Positions 36,749 to 48,165 of a stretch of 64,000 nt of DNA are shown here, in pieces. A program made the position numbers and the translations under genes. The notes under the pieces were generated by a model. It saw nothing but the letters and a program-made list of their open reading frames with translations. It had not been told where the DNA came from and ran no database searches. Each line of letters begins with the position of its first letter. Within the stretch, counting starts at the first letter, position 1. The stretch is from Coniferiporia sulphurascens. Its lineage: Eukaryota > Basidiomycota > Agaricomycetes > Hymenochaetales > Hymenochaetaceae. The stretch covers positions 186,001-250,000 of the forward strand of contig NBBA01000015.1 in the NCBI GenBank assembly GCA_002794785.1. The letters run 5' to 3'.

Positions 36749-39370
36749 TTACACAGCGATCTTTGTAGCGGGTGTGTCATCCACTCGATATACGAGCTTT
36801 TCGGCATTCACTTTCCCCTCCTTAAGCAGCTTCAAACCATCTACAACGCCCGCAAGGCCCCCTGGAATGATTTTGACGCGATTCGGTTGAAAGGGTAGCG
36901 GGTTGTTCTCGGATGGAACGAGATACTGGGAGATTTGTCGGTAGAAGCGCGCTGCAACTGGAGAGCAAGCGGCATGTCAAACGTGGTTCACAATTTATAC
37001 GCAAGACACCCGCAACGGGGCCATTAAAAAAACAGACGCACATTTCTCGTCGACACCATATGCAGTCTTGACGTTTGTCTGGAAGCCATCCACTCCTAGA
37101 GGGAACTGTGCCCGCTCATCATCACTGACTCCCAGGATGAACGTTACTATGCCTTTTCCGTTTGGAGATGTTCTCGCGATGACCTTAGAAAGTAGAAGAG
37201 AACTCCCTGGGATCGAGATGGCGTCGTACGCTGAAGAACACGGTATGCCAGAGAGGGCAGCGACGAGTGCAGCTTCCTGTGTGAAACGGGTTAGCCGCAT
37301 GAACACCATTTCTGCGGATACAAAGCTTGAATGATCAAAACTACCCACCAGTTCGCCTTCGCCTCTGTACTGACGATAGTCTATAACAATATCGGTGCCA
37401 ATGGTCTTTGCGTAATCGCATGACGCGCCGGCAACGCCTACGACAAAGAACCCCGCGCGCTTGGCGAGTTGCACCGCATATGCTCCGACGGAGGAGGATG
37501 CACCATAAACTACAATGCCTTGTCCATTATCTGGGTGACTCGTTCAGGCCTGTCGCTCAATTCGCGTTCATTCATTTTGCACAACGTACCTGGTGCAAAG
37601 GAGGAAACGGATCCGGGTGCCGGAGGTTCTGGGAGGCCGAGAACCAAGAAGAGGCCGGTCGCGGCGGTCATCACAGCCAGAGGCAGAGTTGCTGCCTCCT
37701 CGAACGACGTCGACCCGGGGACGGGAAAAGTTGTTGCCACTGGGGCAACGGAAAACTGCGCATATCCACCGTACTGGCAAGAACACGTTGTTTAATTCAC
37801 TCGGCATGGCTCCGGTGGGTAAGGCTTACCTTGTTCTGACGGGTAGCCATGCGCGTTAGTGCTGCAACACGATCCCCGACTTTGTACTCCGAGACGCCTT
37901 CACCGACACCAGCGACCAAACCGGCCACATCACTGCCTTCGACGAACGCGTACTCCGCCGCGTCTTCCCCGGGGTCGACATCAAAGTATAACATCAACTC
38001 CCCGCGTGTAAGAGACGGGACTTTCCCATCCTTCGGGTTGGACGCGACCGCGACGTTCTTCAAAAGCACCTCCCCGGGACCTGGAGTCGGGATAGGGATC
38101 ACTTGCAACTTGCTGCCGTCTTTGATTACGACAACGCCCAACTGCATATTGTCAAGAGTACTCGTCGAAGCGGGAGACATTTTGCATGATGAACGGAGTG
38201 TGGGGCGTTTAAAAGTACACGTTCTTGTGTAAGCCGAGTCCGAATGGTGTTCTGTCAGCTTCAGAGCTTATGGATCCGCTTTCTATTTGTAACGATTTTA
38301 TTTGTAACAATATAGAGCTGCTTATCAAGGTGCAGAAAAAAATGAATGCGGGCCCGCCTCCGCCTCGGGGTTTATACTGCAGCGACGGGATAGAAGCCCC
38401 CTCTTTATTTTAGTTCATGACGTCGGCCTCGGATACCGCTCTTACACCGCTGCGATGTCAAATATATACTGTGTGTGCAAGGTCAAGGCATGATGCTGAC
38501 CCGTCTAATGGAGTTGATAAACGCTGAAGTTGTAGAGGTGCATTCATTAAGGGGCAAAGCCTCTCTTTCCACAGTAGTACTATCATATGACCCCCGTTGC
38601 GAACTTTCAGTACTTTGCTCCTGCTGCCGCTCAAAATCATTTTTTTCTCCCAAAATTTCTCATGTGAGAACTAGACATATTTTCACGCCTCCTGTAAAAT
38701 TTCGAGGTGCTTTGTATTGGCACAAATTGTAAGAAATCTTGAGGCGTGCCATCGTAGCACGGGTCGGTCCTCGTCGATAAAAGATTTCTTCGTGGCCGTT
38801 TCCGACCCAGAGCATACATGGAGCTAACTAGTACTACGAGTAAAACTTCACAGAGCGTGAGACGTAAATACCAAATGTAATCGCATAGTCGAGATTACCA
38901 AATCATAATTCCAACGGCAGAGGTGCCCACTGGCACTTACAAGGTTTCTGTCACGGAACGTCACGACAGTATTTAGACTCCGTCTAAAAGGGCTTCGGCA
39001 CAGGCTTGCCACGACTTCGCCTGTAGGCACCAGTCCTAATCGGAGTTTCAAATGGGATCGCATTTCGTCACTCTTTCATCACCTTACGAAAAGAATGCAT
39101 CCTAGCACAATACATATTTTTCTTGTAAATAGTGTGGCATCTATATTGGTAGGATGCATAGTATATGGTAATGTAGAAATCGCAGCAAAGTGCGGGAATA
39201 TCATGCGAGCCGAGAGACCTGAAGGAGTGCTGTAGTAACCATGGACAAACCTACTGTTTTGCCTGCAGACTCACAACACGGAATTATTTCGCGAAATCCA
39301 CATGATAAAAATGCGCTAATATACTTCCGTTGCGAGATTTTCTGGTACTTGTTATGAATTGCGGAAGCTA
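36380..39370. repeat. Segmental duplication, left copy
   Basis: This block is repeated in the same orientation at about 41355-44230, offset by about 4.97 kb. It contains the oxidoreductase gene, about 370 bases of its 3' flank and about 1.2 kb of its 5' flank. Identity is patchy: stretches of 222 and 333 bases are identical, while the flanks have drifted and carry small indels. Outer edges are approximate. Confidence 0.85.
36749..38180 (-). CDS. Zinc-independent MDR oxidoreductase, ToxD/enoyl-reductase-like, copy A
   Basis: NAD(P)H-dependent medium-chain reductase of the quinone reductase/trans-acting enoyl reductase type. The start MSPASTSTLDNMQLGVVVIK is at 38180. The N-terminal GroES-like fold shows VIPIPTPGPGEVLLKNVAV, SNPKDGKVPS and FVEGSDVAGLVAGVG. 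After introns come TTFPVPGSTSFEEAATLPL and the nucleotide-binding YGASSSVGAYAVQLAKRAG followed by VVGVAGASCDYAKTIG. The C-terminal exons read AYDAISIPGSSLLLSKVI, RVKIIPGGLAGVVDGLKLL and KLVYRVDDTPATKIAV, with a TAA at 36749. The GHE zinc motif of alcohol dehydrogenases is absent, as in zinc-independent members. No polyketide synthase is nearby, so a biosynthetic partner role is unproven. Confidence 0.85.
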
Positions 39371-39599
39371 GAAATTGAAGTTGCACATGATAGTATCACG
39401 TAACTCCTGCATACACATGCCTATTGTGAGGAAATGGGTTTTCACCAAGCTTTAGTAATGAGTGCTAAAGATGTCATGCAAAATTCCGTGAAATTCTGCG
39501 GCCACATCTTTCACCATGGCGGTTATACTGGATGACTTCCTGTAAGCTTTTAATGAAAAAAGCTGAATAAATTTGGACCCTTTTTGGCACTCCCAGTTG

Positions 39600-40475
39600 T
39601 ATCTACAGGTGGATCATCCCTTCTTGACCTCTTACCACCACCATCTATCTCAAACTCTACCGCCAAAGGGCAACAGAGTGTAGCTCTAGCTCTGGTGCTT
39701 GACAGGGGGGATCCATCTGAGGAAGGGGGTCTGAGTGGTTTGCAGACACTACCCCGACCATACCCTGGTGGGCAACTGCTGGGGGGGTGACGACGTTAAT
39801 GCCCGCAGTGGGGGGCCCAGGGTGAGGGGGCAATGTTCCCTGTTGCCATCCCCTATTGCATCTGCCCCTAACAAGGGTAGACCCCGCTGGTGGTCATGCA
39901 GATGAGTAAGTCCTCGGCTTTCTCACACCAAGAACAGCTGACCGCCACCATGTGGTGGCAATGCTGGCCTAGAGCATCTATTGTTGGAACGGTGGCAAGT
40001 CCGGGGTGAGGGGAGTCTTAAATGCGACTCTGTGGGTTAGGGTGCCGAACCACCACCAGAAATGCAGACGGCAGTGCTCGTACCCTAAATCTGACTGATG
40101 ATGTATGTCTTTTCCCAGCTCGTTCACTTTTTGCATTCCTCCCTGGCCAGACATATGGCTCCCCCCCTTTATCTTTTACGATAACACTGTCAGGCCTCAG
40201 CCCCCACACCGCCCAAGCCTGCGACACCTCCCTTAGTACCCAACCTCCCATAGTGTGGTTCGTTACTCACTCCCCCGCTGCTAGCATCCCCTTACTATTA
40301 TGCCCTCTATACCACTTACCCTCTCTGTCTTGTCTGGTCAATCTCTGCAGAGTCGTTGGTAATTTGTAGATGTATAGGCCACTCAAGGGGGGCCCTACAG
40401 GCCCCCAGGCGCATTTTGTACCGTAGTCATGATGCGCCTTCTAGAAATGCATTTAAAAAAAATAAAATAAAAAAT
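39600..40475. mobile_element. Probable A-tailed retroposon (truncated LINE or SINE-like)
   Basis: This stretch looks unlike its surroundings: it is richer in G+C, has long G and C runs, and is absent from the right copy of the duplication. It ends in an A-rich tail with interspersed T at about 40452-40474, which suggests insertion by target-primed reverse transcription. It has no reverse transcriptase motif and no long open frame. The 5' end near 39600 carries CTACAGGTGGAT, the same 12 bases as the start of the adjacent MITE. It could instead be the inner part of a larger decayed DNA transposon that ends with the MITE's right arm. Confidence 0.45.
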
Positions 40476-40478
40476 CTA

Positions 40479-40739
40479 CAGGTGGATATAATTAGTTACC
40501 CCGCACCTCAATATGGAAGGTGTTTCCCAATGCCATTCCACCATTGAAAAAAAAAGAAATTGCTTGCTATTAGTGCCAAACTCTCTTATACTGTATCTAT
40601 GTAGTTTATGTGTACCTTCAACACTGTGAGGGTTCAATCTTGTAGCATACAGACTTGTCAAGTAAGTTCACAATCACACTTTGGGTGATGGGAAACACAT
40701 TCCATTTATAGGTGCGGCATAACTAATTATATCCACCTG
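40479..40739. mobile_element. MITE with ~50-bp terminal inverted repeats and TA target duplication
   Basis: A 261-base element begins CAGGTGGATATAATTAGTTA and ends with the reverse complement of the same 20 bases. The inverted repeats extend about 50 bases with a few mismatches, reaching a shared GTGTTTCCCA block. It is flanked by TA on both sides (40477-40478 and 40740-40741), as expected for Tc1/mariner-type insertion. There is no coding capacity, so it is non-autonomous. Confidence 0.85.
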
Positions 40740-40930
40740 TAGTGAAATTTTTAGTCTTTGATTATTTCCGTAGCCTTCACAAGCAGAATAAATATTGCCG
40801 TCTCAAGTAAATGAACCGAGAGCTGGCATAGCCAAATGTAGTAAGTGTTAATGAGATTCGTGTTTGCTGTTCAGGGTCTCTTTCCCAAAATGGCTTGCTG
40901 CAGTCTTTGGATTAAACTTAAATCTGAACA

Positions 40931-40949
40931 GGGGGGGGTACCCCCCCTT
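40931..40949. repeat. G-run/C-run palindrome
   Basis: Eight G, then TA, then seven C. The inner 16 bases are a perfect palindrome containing GGTACC. It could form a hairpin, or mark the edge of an old insertion. It lies between the MITE and the right duplication copy. Confidence 0.7.
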
Positions 40950-41354
40950 CCAGATTAGAGTTTAGTCAACCCCATTTTACCTACAGAGGCAGTGCTCAGA
41001 GACCCCAGCACTTTTTCCCCTACATGCGCTTACCTGTTTTGGGCACAAAAGTCTTAAAATCTACGCACATTGTGGTAGACGATGAGGTGAAGTGGTGTGG
41101 TTGAGGTGAAGGTGGGTTATCAGCATAAACCGATGTATTTTGTAGTAGAGACCAGCTCTCCTTATATACATCTACCGTGAGCTACATATACTATAACTAT
41201 CATAGCTCCTATTCCTATGGCGTTATAATTGCGTTACTGTTCACTTAGTAAGGTGGTTGTTCATATGACCACGTACTATGTTTAGTCATTCGTTATATTT
41301 ATTTAATAAAAAGTAATCTAATGAGCTGATTAAAAGCTTACGGGAAATCACCCA

Positions 41355-44230
41355 CTAGCGGTTTTTGCGAAGTATCGAGGGTACACGCTTGTGCATGGAT
41401 GTCCTTTCTACTACTGACTGTGCTAGATCAACAAAGGGACAACCTGTTTTTTCTGCTACGTTTCACCCCCACTCGGTCTTCACGGATACCGCACATTCTC
41501 CGACAAAATTATCAGGACCGACCAACAACGTTACAGATCCTGTCTTAGCCAATGCCGTTGTCAGTCATCTCAGAATAGTGACACTGCTAGTAATCCGAAG
41601 CCTCCGGGTCAAGAGGTTCGGGTGCTTGGTGCCTGTCTATGCACTTTCTTCAACACAACGTACATTGATGTCTACAAATGAGAACGCTCGTTAATGACAC
41701 ATGACATCGCTCCTTACACAGCGATCTTTGTAGCGGGTGTGTCATCCACTCGATATACGAGCTTTTCGGCATTCACTTTCCCCTCCTTAAGCAGCTTCAA
41801 ACCATCTACAACGCCCGCAAGGCCCCCTGGAATGATTTTGACGCGATTCGGTTGAAAGGGTAGCGGGTTGTTCTCGGATGGAACGAGATACTGGGAGATT
41901 TGTCGGTAGAAGCGCGCTGCAACTGGAGGGCAAGCGGTATGTTAAACGTGGTTCACATTTTATACGCATGCCACCCGCGACGGGGCATTTAAAAAAAAGC
42001 AGACGTACATTTCTCGTCGACACCATATGCAGTCTTGACGTTTGTCTGGAAGCCATCCACTCCTGTAGGAAACTGTGCTCGCTCCTCATCACTGACTCCC
42101 AGGACGAACGTTACTCTGCCCTTTCCGTTTGGAGATGTCCTCGCGACGACCTTGGATAGTAAAAGAGAACTCCCCGGAATCGATATGGCGTCGTACGCTG
42201 AAGAACACGCTTTGCCAGAGAGGGCAGTGACGAGTGCGGCCTCCTGAGTGAAATGGGTTAGCAAAGTGAACACCATTTCTGCGAATACAAGGCTTGAATG
42301 ATCAAAACTACCCACCAGTTCGCCTTCGCCTCTGTACTGACGATAGTCTATAACAATATCGGTGCCAATGGTCTTTGCGTAATCGCATGACGCGCCGGCA
42401 ACGCCTACGACAAAGAACCCCGCGCGCTTGGCGAGTTGCACCGCATATGCTCCGACGGAGGAGGATGCACCATAAACTACAATGCCTTGTCCATTATCTG
42501 GGTGACTCGTTCAGGCCTGTCGCTCAATTCGCGTTCATTCATTTTGCACAACGTACCTGGTGCAAAGGAGGAAACGGATCCGGGTGCCGGAGGTTCTGGG
42601 AGGCCGAGAACCAAGAAGAGGCCGATCGCGGCGGTCATCACAGCCAGAGGCAGAGTTACCGCCTCCTCGAACGACGTTGATCCGGGGACGGGAAAAGCTG
42701 TTGCCACTGGGGCAACGGAAAACTGCGCATATCCACCATACTGGCAAGAACACGTTATTTAATATAATCGGAATGGCTCCAATGGATAAGGCTTACTTTG
42801 TTCTGACGGGTAGCCATGGGCGTTAGTGCTGCAACACGATCTCCAGCTTTGTACTCCGTGACGCCTTCACCGACGCCCACGATCAGACCGGCTACGTCGC
42901 TGCCTTCGACGAACGCGTACTCCTCCGCGTCCTCCCCAAGGTCGACATTGAAGTATAACTTTATCTGCTCGCGTGTAAAAGACGGGACTTTCCCATCCTT
43001 CGGGTTGGACGCGACCGTGACGTTCTTCAAAAGCACCTCTCCGGGACCTGGAGTCGGGATAGGAATTTCCTGCAGCTTGCTGCCATCTTTGGTCACGACA
43101 ACGCCCAACTGCATATTGTCAAGAGTACTCGTCGAAGCGGGAGACATTTCGCATGATGAGCGGAGTGTGGGATGTTTAAGTGCATATTCATGTGTAAACT
43201 GAGTTCAAACGGAGCTCTGTCAGCTTCAGAGCTTATGTATCCGCTTCCGATGCGTAACATATATAGCCGCCCATCAAAATCCAGAAAAAAACGGAAAGAG
43301 TGCGGACACGCCTCCACCTCGGGGTTTATTGCCTTCTCAGGTTGCACGTCTTATTCTGTTAGCGACGGGATAGAGTCCCCCTCCTTACTTTAGTTCATGA
43401 CATCGACCTCGGATACTGTCCTTACACAGCGTCGATGTTAAAAATGTACGTGGAAGTTTAATGCATGACGCTGACCCTTCGAACGGAGTTGATACATGGA
43501 GCCGGATTCATTTTCGCCAAGCCTTGGTGGTGAGAACTAAAGGACCGCATTGTGCCACACAAAATTCCGCGAAATTTTACTGCCGCACCTTTTACCATGG
43601 CCCGGGTGGCTATTGTCGCGTGACCCCTGTTGCAAACTTTCAGTCTTTTGCTCCTACAGCCGCTCATTCTCATTTTTTTTGCCTGAGAACCTACACATAT
43701 ATACTGGACATAGTTTAAAGTCAACTGGGAATTTTCCGACACCGGTTTCTTTTGTGCAAATGGCAGGGGTGGAGGTGCCCCCTCTTGCAAAGTTTTGGTC
43801 ACGAAATGTCACAGACAAATTCACACTCCGATGAAAGGCCAAGTTTAGCGGGATTAAAGCAGCGCACATTTCAGTTCCATCGGAGTTTTAAATGGCATTG
43901 CATGCCGAAGCATATTTAGTCACTCTTTGTCACCCTTTGGAAAGATTGTTCCCTGGTAATTCAAAACATCATATTTTGTGTCTCGTCTTAGAGGAGTACA
44001 TATTGGTAGAGTGTGCAGTATACATTGGTGCATAAATTAGAACAAAATGTGAGCACACCATGCAAGCCGGAAGGCCCAAATGAGTGCTAGTCACTAACAA
44101 AACCCAGTGTTTTGCTGCCAAGCCCACAACACAATATTTTTTTGCAAAAAAAATTGCACAGCCAAAAATCAGTACTACACTATAGCCTACCTGAAAAATT
44201 CCGCCACCAGTTATGAGGTGTGGAGGCCAG
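41355..44230. repeat. Segmental duplication, right copy
   Basis: Direct repeat of 36380-39370. It begins GCGGTTTTTGCGAAGTATCG in both places. It covers the 3' flank, the oxidoreductase gene and the 5' flank, whose similarity fades gradually by about 44.2 kb. The inserted retroposon and MITE lie between the two copies. Confidence 0.85.
41714..43147 (-). CDS. Zinc-independent MDR oxidoreductase, ToxD/enoyl-reductase-like, copy B
   Basis: Paralogue of the gene at 36749, with the same exon layout, start (MSPASTSTLDNMQLGVVVTK at 43147) and end (DDTPATKIAV, TAA at 41714). Motifs are kept: PIPTPGPGEVLLKNVTV, FVEGSDVAGLIVGVGEG, ASSSVGAYAVQLAKRAG. Differences cluster in particular places: the first exon (VPSFTREQIKLYFNVDLGED against VPSLTRGELMLYFDVDPGED) and scattered sites near 42600-42760. 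A central 333-base stretch including intron sequence is identical to copy A. No frame break was seen, so both copies look functional. Neighbouring intergenic DNA is also duplicated. Confidence 0.85.
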
Positions 44231-44482
44231 GAATAACGAGGTGTCTCCTGTTGCAAAGTTTGCAAGAGGGCCCGGGGTCACGCGACAGTATAGTAACGCC
44301 GTAGTATGGATGCACTCTCCAATTATTCGCGCTAACACGTGCAACCAACGAAGATGACACGCATATATGCTGACGTTTACATGCTCGTAGAATAAATACC
44401 TGTATGACGACCCGTGCAGAGACAATCGTACAAACTTCTTGTGCTCCGATTTTTTATGGTGTACACACGGCTTAATTATAAT

Positions 44483-46283
44483 TCATCCGATAATACCCTG
44501 AGCTCTGAGTTTAGACATATCTGACTCAGATAATCCCAGAATTCCCTGCAGGACTTCTTCATTATGCTGACCAAGATCAGGTCCTGCCCAACGTGTTTGG
44601 ATGTCGCACTCCATTACAGGCGCTACTCGGTGAACATGCAGATCCCAACCCTCGTCCGTGCCAGACTTGCCTTTCATTGGAACGTGCACGCGCTCAATCA
44701 TGCCTCGCTCGCGCACATGCTCGTTCTCCATGATATCCTTGATGTTCATAATACGGCCTACGGGAACGCGCGCCGCATTCATGGCGCTGCACACCTCTTC
44801 TGGCGTGTGCTGGAGAGTCCATGCCGAAATCGCATCCTCGATCTCCGCTTGTCTGGGGACGCGCATATGGTTGCCAGCATACGCCGGGCCTGTGAGATCA
44901 GGACGTCCAATCGCATTCATAAGTCGTTCGTAGATTGACTCGCCGTTCGCACCTATTACGACGTAGGCGGACGGGAGGGACGTGGGGTACGCGTTCGTAG
45001 GCACAATACCGGTGACCGACGATCCGGATGGTCCTCGGATTACGCCCTTGCGCGAGTATTCTGGGGCAACCCCTTCCATAAGGTTCATCATGCTTAGAGT
45101 ATACACAGTTGAACGTAAGAAAAGAGACAAAGAGATAGTCCCTTTCACACCTTTCCATGATACTGACATCGACTGTCTGACCACCGTTCTTCCCATTGGA
45201 TATTCGCTTGTTTTTCGATAACAATGCAAGAACCTGTTGTAAATCATTTAAGTCATATGTTTCGGAGAGAGCTAGCCTGGCGAAGTGCATCACGAACAGC
45301 ACCGAAAGCCGCATGAAGGCCGGTTAGTGAATCGCCTATACTGATATTAGGGCGCACGGGTGGCCCTGCTAGCATACCCGTCTCTGGGTCGGGAAATCCA
45401 TTTATGAAGCGGAACCCAGACTCTGCCTCGCAGACCGACGCGTATCCCCCGCGCGACGCCCATGGACCCGTTTGGCCATAGCCGCTCACTCGAGTAAATA
45501 TGAGGTCAGGATTATGGGGATGAATGTCAGATGGGCCGAGGTTCCACTTCTCCAAGGCTAGTCAAGACAAAACGGTTACGCTATATATCGTAGTCTTAGG
45601 AGGACGTGTTGCGTACTTCCTGGTTTAAAATTCTCTAAAAGAATATCGCTTTTGATGGCGAGTTCTCTGACGAGTCTTTAGATAAGGAATCAATCAATCA
45701 AAGTCAGCCGGGTTATGGTAAACGAAGATCCAATTTGTACTGTAACTGCCACGCACTTCTTCCCCTCATCCGTCCTTAGGTCAATAGTTACGCTCTTCTT
45801 GTTCCTGGATAAGCTCCTGAACCACGGACTGACACCGTCGACATCGAGTTCTCTCCAGATACGAACAGGATCTCCGGAGACCGGAGGCTCGACCTTGATT
45901 ACTTCCGCGCCGAAATGCCTAGGTTTGCAAAAAGCCGTGTCCCTAGTTAGATTGATTAGCCAATAAGGTACGGCCGCGTTTGCGTTACCCGAGTAATTGC
46001 CCAGCAAACGGTCCCGCAACGAGCTGCCCCAGTTCAAGTACACGGATACCATCCAATGGCAGTTCGGAGAGCCCCTGAGGTTCCTTGGCGTGTTCACGAC
46101 TTTGTTCCAAATCAAGCGAATTTGTTAACAAGTCCAGACACTGCACCTCAATAACGTTGCTAACCTTGGAGAACTCGAGAAAAACGCGCGGCTGCAACTT
46201 GAAGATGCCACGACTCGCTTGAAGTGACGCGATAGACAAGCCGATGTAGCCCGTTCAACACTAATTCGGAGTAAGCCCATCAT
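44483..46283 (-). CDS. Mitochondrial class III (CaiB/BaiF) CoA-transferase
   Basis: Family III CoA-transferase, close in layout to the mitochondrial succinate-hydroxymethylglutarate CoA-transferase group (human SUGCT). The proposed start near 46283 gives MMGLLRISVERATSACLSRH followed by RAFFSSSPR, a typical mitochondrial presequence without acidic residues near its start. After an intron come LPLDGIRVLELGQLVAGPFA, FGAEVIKVEPPVSGDPVR, WFRSLSRNKKSVTIDLRTDE, DLIFTRVSGYGQTGPWASRG and PNISIGDSLTGLHAAFGAV, where the Asp of IGD is the expected catalytic residue. The C-terminal half includes GGQTVDVSIMES, VGRIMNIKDIMENEHVRERG and ends LRAQGIIG at 44483. The acyl-CoA substrate cannot be told from sequence. 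Confidence 0.88.
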
Positions 46284-46779
46284 CCTAACTGCTTTCGCTC
46301 TTGAGGCCAACACAACTGTGGTAGAAGAAGGAAGAGGGGCTCCAAAAGCCTTGGAAGCCCGGATATCTTCTGGTTATCCCATGCTCAAGTCCCTGGTTAT
46401 TCGTGAATAGCTGAGTACAGTGAGAAGCATACGCTCGGGGTCTGTCGGCCGAACATGTCAGAAATATACAGGCGTCTAAGTATACAACGGTAAGCCCATT
46501 TCCATTGCACAATACGTAAAATACAAGACGGGTTCAGAGCAGAGCAGTAGGAGCGAGTACAAAACTGGTTGCGCGAAGTTAAGGGGATAAAACAAGGAAG
46601 AAAAGAGGGAGAGCAAAGCATAAAAGCGAGGGGTCAAAGCGACACAATATACAAAAACCTCCGATTCGAATTGATCCGGGATACTAAATTACAATGGGTA
46701 GAATATTTTCATGAACTCCAGGGTGCAGCTTCCGGTTTCCCTTCTCCCGAATTCTGAGTTTTAAGACTCTCAGGTATAC

Positions 46780-48165
46780 TCAAAGATGGAACCTCGGCAT
46801 GGATGGAACGATGAGCGGAGGAAAAACAAGGTTTGAAGGCGGCGCAGGTTGAACGGACGTGTCCTCGTCGTCGTCGAGCCCCCAATGTGTCGATAGTGCA
46901 TCCGCCATCTGATTGATAGCTTCTTCAATTCCCATGTCCGGGGTGAATCCGAACTTACGCGAGACATCGGCGCGGATGTTCGCGAGTCGCGCAGCGTGCG
47001 GGTTGTAGCCTTCGTCGTAGTCTTCGTCGATTTCGCGCACGGGAATACCTGGGGTATTTACGGGTGTGCGGATCCCCCCTTCAGAAGATGCTGATGAGCC
47101 GGAGGAAGAGGGGGAAGGCGTGAAGGCCAAGACAGGAGCGGGAACATTCGCCAACGAACGAGACGAAAATGAGGCCGATGTGGCCGACAGCGGGTCATAT
47201 TCGTCATCCGCATCGCAGTACATCTCGTCATGCACTTCCATCTCCCGAAGCAAGGTCTCTTTATTAGCAGACTTCGCAGTGGACGCCCTCTTTACCATCG
47301 CCAGCAGAATTTGGCACTTATTGGTGAGCCGTTGATTCTGAGCTCGAAGCTCTTCGCTTTCACGCTCAAGACGCGCGCATCTGCAATTTTCCTCCTGCAC
47401 TTTGAGTCTTTCCCTCAGGCTTGCGATATCCGCCTGAAGAACAGCGACGAGGGGCTGAGGCGTCAATTTATCGAGGAATGGCACTGTTATGGAAATCAGA
47501 CAGAGGCGGACGAGGGACGCAGGAATAAGAAATACCAGAAGGGTAATCCTGGAAATCACTTGGTGTGGGTCCTCCATTACTTGCGAAGGGGTTGGTTGCA
47601 GAGTTTCCTCGGCGTACATTCCTCGGGGATAAATCCATGACTATGCAAACGTAAAGAATCAATTAAAGTGCACCCTTTTGTAAGGACGAACACTCACGCG
47701 ATGGTAAACCAGTATTCGTGAAAGACAGCGGACGCAAGCTCATGGAAGACTCTCGGTCTAAATCAGACATAAGTGCGAATGAGTAAATGCCAACCGCTCA
47801 GCAACTGCGGGATCACTAATCACCATCATCATCGGATATGCACATGCCTCCAAGCCGCCCAGAGCGGAGGCTTCCGCGGGTGAGCATGATTCTGTGGCGC
47901 TTTTCCAGTGCACGATCCCTCTTCTTTTGTTTGTGTCCTTCGGATGCAGAAGTCATGGCAGTGGGAGAATGAGACTTCGCCGGAGTCGTAGGCTCAGGAA
48001 TCACGCTCGCGGAGTCGGAGAAGCGTACGCTACGCTATTGGCCCCAAAGAGTTAGTAAAATTGACGAGGGAGATGAAGAGCAACAGTAACCGTACATACC
48101 GAGTACGGTTTCTTGCGCGCCTCCGATAAAACATTATGTTTGTTTTGTCGCTCTGGTCCGGGCAT
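46780..48165 (-). CDS. Coiled-coil protein with basic N-terminal segment, unknown function
   Basis: Reading from 48165: MPGPERQNKHNVLSEARKKP, an intron, then RSVRFSDSASVIPEPTTP, the basic stretch HKQKKRDRALEKRHRIM, and GGMCISDDD near 47820. From there an intron with a GTGATT donor would lead in frame into RESSMSLRPLS, and two more introns lead into SVPFLDKLTPQPLVAVLQAD. A coiled coil follows (LRERLKVQEENCRCARLERE, then LRAQNQRLTNKCQILLAMVK), then an acidic and Ser-rich part, ending VPSMPRFHL at 46780. If the GTGATT donor is not used, there are two genes: a 94-codon basic protein (47816-48165) and a coiled-coil protein starting at 47770. The coiled coil has no bZIP consensus. I do not recognise the family. 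Confidence 0.6.

Noticed and set aside
37408..37859. Plus-strand frames of 88-143 codons repeated at 42375-42826
   Set aside because: They recur only because the DNA is duplicated; the minus strand carries the clear oxidoreductase exons.
36749..43147. Polyketide biosynthetic cluster suggested by ToxD-like enoyl reductases
   Set aside because: No polyketide synthase, NRPS, P450 or cluster regulator motifs are seen in the neighbouring genes; glucosidase II and a mitochondrial CoA-transferase flank the pair.
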